From: Rhodosorus marinus
Taxonomy: Eukaryota; Rhodophyta; Stylonematophyceae; Stylonematales; Stylonemataceae
NCBI GenBank assembly: GCA_029953675.1
Contig: JAMWBK010000002.1
Location: 2,914,001-2,978,000, forward strand
DNA length: 64,000 bases
Direction: 5' to 3'
Part shown: positions 56,313 to 64,000 of the stretch, in pieces
Layout of the letters: each line of letters begins with the position of its first letter
Position numbering within the stretch: position 1 is the stretch's first letter
Translations under genes and position numbers: made by a program
The notes under the pieces: model-generated
What the model saw: the letters and a program-made list of their open reading frames with translations, nothing else
Database searches by the model: none
Told to the model about the DNA's origin: nothing

Positions 56313-57781
56313 ATGGTGGACGCTATAAAACTCCACAGCGCAAAGCTTGGGCTGGCGATTCTTCTGGTTGGAAAGACGTCGAGAGTCTTGGGCACGTTTT
56401 GGGCTTTCAGGATGCTTTCAAACTCAAGCAAGAGTGGAGTGCCAGTTCCAATATTCCTTTTTTTCTTGCTTCTGGGATGCGCCTTCGTAGTGATCCCGGT
56501 TCAACAGCCATGGAGAGGAAGGCGGATTGGGATTAAGAAGCTGAGCAGGGTATGTCTTGTTTCCGATGGCATAGAAAGAAATCGCGAGTTTCTCTTCTAA
56601 TGCCTTTGGATATCTGTAGGTGCTCATCGGCGGATGCGTGCTGGATGCAAGCCTGTACTTGTGGCTCAAGGGCTTGGGAGGATGTGGGCCTCTCCGAACG
56701 CTTCTCCTTGATGGCGCGGAATTGCCATTACTTTACCTCTCTGCTTGGTGGACAAAACCGGAGGCTCGCGATAAGGTGAAGACGAGAGCGGTATTGTGTG
56801 TAAGTAGACAGTGAACTGATTCGAGCTCGCCATTTCGTTGGGTTTCGAGCGGCTGACAGCTTTGTTCTGTAGATGCTGCTGGCGTACTTGCTACTGCTTA
56901 TCGATGCGAGCGGAAAGGCCCCGAACCAGGAGATTGTGATCCATGAGTTTCACGAGCTCGAGCGTTTTGGGATCGGACAAAACGCGGAAAAGGCATTCCA
57001 AAGTCTGCGTAGTGGGGCCGGAGGTCAGGGCTCAGCCGCTGGAGAACGAACCGGTCCAAGCAAAAGATCGAGGCTAGCAGACAGGTTAGGCGAGGAAGTT
57101 CTGGCCAACAGGAACCGGATGTCAGCACGAGCACTCCTGAATGTTCAAACTGATGAGGGTCCACCACCAATGTCAAGACCAGAAATAGGGGCGTACCACC
57201 CAGTTGGCACGAAGAGTGAGATAGGGGTAGTCTTTGTACTCCTCTGCAGCGCGTTGCATCAAGCTACCAGGGGTTTCTCAAGGAAGCTTGGAATGGAGCT
57301 TGGCGGGGCGAAGCGATTCTATGCGCTAACCGCAAGCTTTGCTACCGTGATTGTTGCGCCGTGGGCACTGTTCGAACACCTGAACGGAGCTGTGTTCTAT
57401 AGCGTCGCTGACGTTCTTGCCATGATGTCCATAGGGTTTCTCCTGCTCGTTGTTCCGTACTACGCGCGAGCCATGATGTCACCTGATCTAAGCAATAAAT
57501 TTCTTCTTCAAGTAAGTATAGCAGGATTGTTATAGGTAACCTCCTCGCTTCTGAATTCCCGACGACTTTGTTTTCCTCCCCGCCAGGCCAATCTTACTCT
57601 ACCGTTTGTTCTCGCCGCTCTTGGAGAGTTCACAGTCGGCGCTGGAGAAGGAATGCATGGGTTTACCGTTCTCCTCCTGTTAATATTCGCTCTGGATGTC
57701 TTGGGTGTTTTCACTGCCATACACAGGTCTGAGGTTAAACGCGAACGGCCGCCTTCCTCATCTCTCCCGTACAGAAATTGA
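56313..57781 (+). CDS. ZnT5-type transporter N-terminal membrane half (no CDF domain), four exons
   Basis: Exons 56313-56549, 56620-56799, 56873-57511 and 57587-57781 all join in phase 0 to 416 residues. Several hydrophobic segments are visible (PIFLFFLLLGCAFVV; LLAYLLLLID; IGVVFVLLCSALHQA; MMSIGFLLLVV; FTVLLLLIFALDVLGVF). Two stretches match the poorly known N-terminal half of animal ZnT5/SLC30A5 from memory of that family: LIGGCVLDASLYLW followed by GCGPLRTLLL, and HQATRGFSRKLGMELGGAKR. A polar loop of about 100 residues lies between them. The C-terminal cation-diffusion-facilitator domain with its His-rich loop is absent: the frame ends SSSLPYRN and nothing like it follows. Possible Golgi/ER zinc-transport partner or regulator. 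The exon 2 donor could alternatively be nine bases earlier. Confidence 0.75.
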
Positions 57782-58811
57782 GACCCATCCACGTATTCGC
57801 AAAACTCGCCAGAACTACGTAGTTGTACATGTCTATGAAAATATAACTTCCTTTGCTGCGTGAACGCCTCGTCTCACGTCGTGGGTCAATACTCCATCCC
57901 GTATGTTTCAAGGGGAACGGGGCAACCAGACATTCTTGACCTACGGGTGAACCAAACTCAGAAAAGCAGGGGTTAAGCCAAAGGAACAAGAAGCAAACGG
58001 GCCCTGAACGCAATAGTCTGCTATAGGTATTTTTGATTGGTCTGCTGTCCAAGATCGACTCACGCCATCTTCGCCTGAATGTCGTCAGCACCGACGATCC
58101 CACGGCGGAACAGGAAGCCGACGTTCAATCGATGAAGACTCGTTAATCCCTCGAGTAGTATGAATTTGATACTTTTTATATACGTTTGTCCGGTTGTCAT
58201 TTGCGTCCGATACAAGTTTATTAGACCTCACTTGAGATTACTCAGGTTGCTTGTCTTGTTGCTCGTCCGATATAAGTGCACGGAACCTGTATTGGAAAGA
58301 CAAAAACGGAATTCGTCCGAGAGCTACCCATTATCGTCCGATATGTCTCCATCAGAGACAAATATTGATTGGATTTCAATCTTTTCTTGGGGACAGTGTG
58401 TCCCCGTAATTGGCGTTGTGTCCACTGTGGCATTGTCTGAAGCCTGAGATCGGGAAATAGATTTACATGCAGCAGATTGATGACTTCTAGGAACTCAAGG
58501 TTTTGGCCTTGAAGGTCGAGGGTGTGGAGATGGCGAGTGAACTCCCCGGACGGGGCATCAAACCCCACGCTAAAACCTGCACCAGATTCGCGAGTACGGG
58601 TACACGCTCAGGCCGCACCTATCGGCCTAACAACCAAAGCATTTGCAGAAGCGCAGTTGTGCCTATCTGGGACAGTGCCTTTCCAAAACCTTAGTTCCCG
58701 TTTTACTACTTCACCACTCTCGTCCCCTTTTTCCTGCATCGTCTCCTGGGGCCTCGGCGTGTTTTATCAAGTCCACTTGGCGCTTCATTCAAGGTTTTCC
58801 TCCGCAACGAG

Positions 58812-58868
58812 CTATCTCCGATTCCCTAACGTTCGACTGCTGCTTTGTTGTTGGACGCACATCATCTC
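58812..58868 (+). repeat. Dispersed repeat, copy 3
   Basis: AGCTATCTCCGATTC ... TTCGACTGCTGCTTTG followed by TTGTTGGACGCACATCATC, matching copies 1 and 2 in the first 2.4 kb in order and spacing. Confidence 0.45.
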
Positions 58869-59084
58869 CCTCTCTCCCTTTCCGCTCTTCAGGTATAAAA
58901 GCTCTTAAAAAATTTGTTGTCGTCGTCTGCCTCCTGAATCTAAGTGTAAAAAGAACCGTTAGATTATTTGACAGCCTTGCCTGTCGAACTCAGAAGTAAT
59001 CATGATTCAATATATGAGAGTGACAGCTTGTCATCTCGAGAAGTAATCATGATTCAAATATCTAAACCGGAGAGGTTGATTGAA

Positions 59085-59129
59085 TATCGGACGTTTTATC
59101 GGACGTTTTATCGGACGTTTTATCAGACA
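59085..59129 (+). repeat. 12-base tandem array containing TATCGGACG
   Basis: Three exact units of TATCGGACGTTT and a degenerate fourth. The core is the reverse complement of CGTCCGATA found three times at 58.2-58.3 kb. Confidence 0.8.
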
Positions 59130-61010
59130 AGTGTTTTGGAAGAATTTCGATCCACTGCCGTTAAGGTTCTATATTTATTCAATAGTCTATCCTCTAGAAA
59201 AAAATTATCGGATGATTTATGCCTTTTCTCTAGTGTAGTATTTCCAACATATGTTGAGAGGTTCCATGCCCCAGTACAGACGGCACAGGGCGTCATTGAC
59301 GGTCGGCAAAAAAAGGAATACTAAATTGTAATCTGAGAGGATATATCTTTTTTCTAGCTCAGTTAGAATAGCAACATGTTGAATATGCATCCTTATTATA
59401 TTTTATTCCCGAAAATTAAGGAGTATTGCATTTAATTTGGAAAACAAAATCGATAATAATGGAAACTTGTTGACACAAGTTATAGACTATATGGTTGTTA
59501 TTCTGGTCATATTTTCTTAATACCATTTTTCAGCTCTCCCTCTGTGTGTTCGAGGCGGAGCCTCATCTCCAGTAATCGCAATAGGACAACCATGCAGAAG
59601 GGGAGTATGATCCCATCAACCTGGAAATCGAGACAGACCTAGTAGAGGAAGCAGCATGGGGTTTTGTAGACGTCAAAGTATGCTCTATAATTTCATCAAA
59701 CGAAACTATTGAGTTCTGAAATTTAGATTGAAGGGGGGTAATCTGAAGGAGCTCGGACATCAATCCAAAGTTATAAATTTTTTGCAAGGGGGTATATATA
59801 AATGTTCTTTTAGAAAGGATGGCGACTAGTTTGTTTTTTTGGTTTTGCTCGAAAGGCAAACGCTGTGCCCAGTTTTTAACCTTTCATGCCCACTTTGAGC
59901 GTATATATTTCTTATTTTGGACCACTAGCATTGAAAATTCTACTATAAAACATATATAGAGGTTGTACGACCTCCATTTTGAAGAATATTGTGTCTAGAT
60001 TTTGGGCTTGTACATCCTAGAATGAAACCAACGAGGTAAAGCCGGCGAAAATGGAAAGGATAGGCGGAAGGAGCGTGGTGAGAAGCCGCTCTTCAACGTT
60101 TTGGGGGAGAAAGGGATTGAAACAAAGTAAAAGGTAGAAAGAAGGTCACTTTTGGAGGCTTGAAGAACTTCTGAAATCGCACGGAGCTCTGAAAGAGCTT
60201 GTCTATATGTAGAGCAGCTGGAGTGGAAAGGGCGGTCTTTCGTTGTTTTTTTTTGTCGGGAGGTTCGGGGAATTCTTGTGGGAAGGACATGGTCTTGTAA
60301 GGGTTTCGGGAGTTGCGGGAGTTGTTGTAGAGGAGGTTGTGTTATTTGTTTTGCGTTTTTTTCTTCGGTTTTTAAACTGTTGAGGTTGTACTAGAGCGGG
60401 CCTTTGGTCGTAGGCTTTGGTGGTAGTGGTGGTTGAGAGTTTTGCCTCTAGATTCACACTGTAGGTCTGAGGGGAGAAAGGTTCTTTGTGCGTGAGAGAA
60501 AATCTGGCTGAAGGAGCGCTGCTGTTTTTGGTTGCATAGAAATCGGAAAGCTGATCACGAAGGAGCGAGTGCCGACGGGGTAGTATTTGTAAAGGGATCG
60601 TTGGTTTAAGAATTTTGGAACGAAAGGATCTTTAGCAAGGATCTTTTGCTATATTAGTTTGGACAGCGGTTAAATCTTGAATGCTTGATGTGCTTTTGCA
60701 TCGATGAATAGTGCCGAAGCGCTTGCCATGCGATAAGTCTGGAATTTGCGAAGGGCAAAAATGGGAACCTGAGGTTTTTGCGGAGTGTTGATATGTCTCA
60801 CTTCTTTCAATGTGCTCGGATGAGAGGAGTTTGGTTTTGAATTGTACTAGGTTGCGTTTACGCGCTTCTTGGTAGCTTGGAGGGGTGAAATTATTTTTTT
60901 TGGTATCGTGCACAGTGCACAGGGAATGGATTGCGGAGATTAAATACGGATGTATACGTGAGGCGTATTAGACTGGGTTTTGATACCTTTTCTTGGGAAC
61001 TGTTTGAGGC

Positions 61011-62795
61011 ATGCCCTACTACAGTTCCAACGCAATAGAAGGACGTCTGCTCAAACCCAAGATCGCGTTTAGGAAAAAGAAGAGATTAATAAGGCTGAGT
61101 TCCCAGCGATTGGAGGTCTTCGAAAACAATTCGGTAAGCCTTCCCCCCTTTTTGTTTTTTTTTGCGCTTATTGAGAATCAGACGTTCGCTGGTATACTTT
61201 GGAGCCAAGTGTCTCACTGCGAAGGAACCCAAACCATTGTTTTGCTTTGCTGAAGGACTGCTTCGCTTTCTTATCTCCTCAAAACGCTCGTAGAAGGAAG
61301 AGCCGATCTCTGTCTATGACGTCTTGGGGTGGGACGTGTCTTTCTCCGAGCATCTTCTGACTATCAAACTGTCAGCAGATGGCAAGCTGGTTATGACATT
61401 GCAAGCCTCAACGTATAATGAGTACACTCTTTGGCTAGGAAGGCTGTTCAAGGCCTGTGGAGCGAGGGTATGTCGCACAGGCCGCTCAAGGAATTCGATA
61501 ACCAAGCTGAGTGGCGCCTTGAAAACTAAGTGCCAGTCTGCCCCTAATTCCCTTCTCGGTTAGGATCTTGAATACTTCTACGAGCTGAAGGAAATACTTG
61601 GAGAGGGTGCGTTTGCTATAGTCAAGCTTGCAATAGAAAGAGGCACCGAAGAGCAGTGTGCCGTGAAAGTCATCGATAAGAATAAGGCTGAGAAGCTGAA
61701 TTCAAAGGAGGCACTCAATAGAGAGTTGGACATCATGATTAAGTTATGCTCCATTCCGCGCCCACATGGTGGACGACCAATACCCATCATCGAAATGTGA
61801 GACAGCAGCCAGGCAAGGTGCATACCTACTTCAGACCTGCTTCACAAGCACTCACACCAAGAATCAACCTTCACCACTGCGCAGGCGTGAAATTTATGAC
61901 TTAAGTGATAGGGTGTATATTGTGATGGAGTACATGCAAGGGGGGACTTTGGAAGATGCCATGATGAGAATGGCGTTGCGAACAGAGAGAGTACGTCGTC
62001 GCGGGAACTAGAATTTTCGATGACGGTCGTGTTATGTGTCGATTCTGACTGGTTTTTTTCTTTTTCACATCGCCTTTTTCCTGAGAACAGCAAGTAAGAA
62101 CTACCATGTCGGAGATTGTAGCGGCAGTGGAGAAGCTACACAGCATGAAAATTGTACACAGAGACTTAAAGCTTAAGAATATCCTTTGTACTAATGCGAA
62201 CTTCCCACTTGAGGTAGGTCTTGAGTGCTTCGTTGAGTTGGGAAAGGAAGATCCACCATTTCTAATCGCTTTCCCAATCGCTCTACGCCAGGTTAAAATT
62301 GCTGACTTCGGGCTCTCGAACTATGTGAGGGATGGATCGGTAGCCCTGAAGTCCCATGTGGGTTCCCCGCATTATGTAGCACCAGAGGTTCTCAAAAAGG
62401 ATTGTAAATATGGGCCGGAGGTCGATCTGTGGTCATGCGGAGTTGTTTTGCACCTCATGTTCACCGGTAAGCCATGAATAGCTTTGTATTTTGACTTTTC
62501 TGGTGTTTCTTGCTCCATTTTATCTGTTCGTATCTGTTCTGAAACTCAACTGGATGGGTTTTACGTGGATGACCCAGGTCGATATCCGTTCGACGGTGGA
62601 ACGATAAAGGAGATTCTCGAATGTGTAGCTCGAGGGGACTTTAAGATGGACAGCCCCGCGTGGAAACTTGTATCTGAGGAGGGGAAGGAGTTCCTGAGGA
62701 AACTGCTAACTGTGGACATTAGACAGCGCATGACTGCGACAGATGCTCTCAATCATTGCTGGATGACATCAGACAGACTCACGAGGAGGTCATGA
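61011..62795 (+). CDS. PH-domain serine/threonine protein kinase, seven exons
   Basis: Exons 61011-61133, 61294-61467, 61564-61796, 61885-61990, 62091-62213, 62292-62466 and 62578-62795 close in phase to 383 residues. Residues 1-99 form a PH domain (PKIAFRKKKRLIRLS, LEVFENNS, DGKLVMTLQASTYNEYTLWL with the C-terminal Trp). The kinase follows: LGEGAFAIVKLA, Lys in CAVKVIDKNK, IYDLSDRVYIVMEYMQGGTL, VHRDLKLKNIL, IADFGLSNY, GSPHYVAPEVL and VDLWSCGVVLHLMFTG; it has the look of the CAMK group. PH-kinase order suggests recruitment to phosphoinositide-bearing membrane. Subdomains III-IV carry a short Pro-rich insertion (IPRPHGGRPIP). The protein ends about ten residues after the kinase, with no calmodulin-binding tail or EF-hands. 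The 5' flank is G/T-rich. Confidence 0.9.
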
Positions 62796-63226
62796 AAACG
62801 AGCTTCAAGTGAAAAGAAAGAAGGTTGACGTTCTGGTACACGGGAATGTTAGAAAGGTTCCTGTACCTGTCGTGGATATTGAACGGTCTACACACTATTT
62901 AACGACTATTGAGTTTGTGTACGTAAATATGGAGCATGGTTTTATTATTATTTTGGATTTCGCTTGAAGGTTTAGGAGACACGTCTTAGCCCGTGATCCC
63001 CGCCGCCATAGCTCCTGACGTGAGAGTCCTGCCTTCATCGTGGTTTGACAAAGGCGGCTCTTGCGTGATGAGTAAACTTTTTCTCTCAGAGAACACCTTG
63101 AATCCGAATGTCTCAAGAATGTAGTGAGACATAGTCTTCCGAACGCTCGGGGGGCTCGGGGTGCCTACTTCTGATCTCAGGATGAGCGGTCTGCACAGAT
63201 GTAGTCTGATGAAGCTCGGTCGCAGG
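62796..63226. terminator. Convergent 3' ends of PH-kinase and TatD genes
   Basis: A 431-base gap between stop codons. A short minus frame at 62895-63116 is not conserved. Nothing else seen. Confidence 0.35.
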
Positions 63227-64000
63227 TTAGCCTTTGAAAGCTTTGGTGAACACTGCCTCGGAGTTCATCAAGAGACGCCTTCCGACTTCTTCTTCGGATA
63301 GCGACTTCACTTCGGCTACGCACGTCAAGGAGTGCACAATGTTGGAGGGAACGTTCCGGGTCCTTTGAACAGGACCTAACGCGGGCGCGTCTGTCTCTAG
63401 CAGAAGATTTTCCAAAGGGAGTCGCTCAACAAGCTTTCGCATATGCTCTGACTATATAGTGGCAACAGCAACGGTCTCGGAAACTGTTAGAAACCAGTGA
63501 ACGTGATCCGAGCACGCACCACGTGCGATAGAACGGGCTTAGCAACACGGGCATACTCTGGAAGCAGAAGGAGGGACACTGAACATAAAACTAGATTCCT
63601 CCACAGCCTTCAGCGCGTAGATTGGCCTCCCGTCAAAGGCGTGCATGACCACGTTTGAGAGTTCCAGGTTCTGCAAAAGTTTCAACGTGTGTTTCCCCGC
63701 CGACCTTGAGTGAACGGACATGGGTAGCCCAAACTCCTTCGCGAGTACAGCCTAGCCAATCGCACCAAGGGCGGCAGCTTGATTCAGAACTTTCGACTTG
63801 TTGAAGAGTATGACATGAACAGCACTATGAAGTACCTGTCTTTCTAACGCTGATCGTTGCCTGGCTTTAATGCACTCAGGTTCTCCATGGCCGTTTCTTA
63901 AAACATGAGGGCTGAAGTCGACTTGTTGGATCCGACAGAGGGGCTTTTATTAGCCTTGTGTGGCACGTTCGCTGGAATATTAAAGGAATACTTACGGCCG
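63227..64000 (-). CDS. TATDN3: TatD-family nuclease, TATDN3 type (5' part beyond the window)
   Basis: Exons in the window are 64000-63996 (partial), 63921-63836, 63751-63557 and 63451-63227, phases agreeing. The donor GTAAGT at 63995 and the leftover base make the codon before Asp a Leu, restoring the family's GLDFSP. Motifs: DFSPHVLRNG, LPMSVHSRSAG (metal-binding His), VVMHAFDGRP, FSVPPS, and ENLLLETDAPALGP (metal-binding Asp). VHSRSAG, HAFDGRP and VPPS are typical of the TATDN3 branch. These are metal-dependent deoxyribonucleases of the amidohydrolase fold, linked to DNA repair and apoptosis. The N-terminal HxH motif lies outside the window. Confidence 0.9.

Larger units (their letters stand above)
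57782..61010. other. Gene-free 3.2 kb rich in short repeats
   Basis: Contains CGTCCGATA words (58204, 58264, 58335) and, in opposite orientation, a TATCGGACG array (59085-59129), dispersed-repeat copy 3 (58812-58868) and a 19-base direct repeat (58992-59010 and 59039-59057). 59340-60050 is AT-rich; 60240-61010 is strongly G/T-rich (5' flank of the PH-domain kinase). No credible coding exon. Confidence 0.45.

Noticed and set aside
1-64000. tRNA, rRNA, snRNA genes or CRISPR arrays
   Set aside because: Reading both strands I found no cloverleaf with a TTCRA box, no rRNA segment and no spaced direct-repeat array of CRISPR type; short structured RNAs could still be missed without a covariance-model search.

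Overview
The window is nuclear DNA of a photosynthetic eukaryote. Genes are split by short GT-AG introns (mostly 65-210 bp). A plastid-type 3-oxoacyl-ACP synthase carries an N-terminal transit-like peptide, and a large starch/glycogen synthase joins a GH13-like module, a GT5 catalytic part and a C-terminal CBM48. Mitochondrial proteins (OXA1, an NDUFAF3-like complex I assembly factor) and general eukaryotic genes (RPL27, SMC1, SBDS, ITPA) fill the rest. A red alga, probably unicellular, fits best, but this is inferred from gene content and not proven.

Layout: RPL27 (0.1-0.8 kb, -). A minus-strand block at 2.9-10.3 kb: a cis-prenyltransferase, a chimeric prenyltransferase-anchor/J-domain gene, and a BAR-domain/auxilin-J-domain fusion gene. 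The starch synthase (12.0-17.1 kb, +) faces OXA1 (17.4-18.5 kb, -). Then lipocalin (+) against KAS II (-), SBDS (+) against the NDUFAF3-like gene (-), and SMC1 (27.0-31.0 kb, -). At 32-38 kb lie an unknown gene, ITPA, two unknown small genes convergent with each other, and a TIM-barrel glycosyl-hydrolase-like gene. Two glycolipid-transfer-protein paralogues sit at 38.5-41.5 kb (-), followed by an EF-hand protein kinase (42.8-45.6 kb, -). A gene-poor stretch (45.6-54.0 kb) holds a perfect 38-bp inverted repeat, several tandem repeats and one small membrane-protein gene. Next are an acidic unknown protein, a PAP/inositol-type phosphatase (-) divergent from a ZnT5-N-half-like membrane protein (+), a repeat-rich 3.2-kb gap, a PH-domain protein kinase (+) and the 3' part of a TATDN3-type TatD nuclease (-) running off the end.

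Exon structures were assembled by hand from GT/AG boundaries, phase continuity and family conservation. Where exon sums close in frame and family motifs continue across the junction, confidence is high. The 5' ends of some genes (the TIM-barrel gene, the first GLTP gene, the unknowns) remain open.

Most notable: (1) a single gene encoding BAR domain + clathrin-motif linker + auxilin-type J domain + Gly/Met-rich tail; (2) beside it, an intact chimeric gene best explained by an old tandem duplication whose breakpoints fell inside the J-domain gene and inside the prenyltransferase gene, giving a membrane-anchored J protein; (3) an apparently myristoylated EF-hand kinase with an SPR-repeat insertion inside the kinase fold; (4) a stand-alone N-terminal half of a ZnT5-type transporter; (5) a recurrent G/T-rich coding-strand bias just upstream of many start codons.
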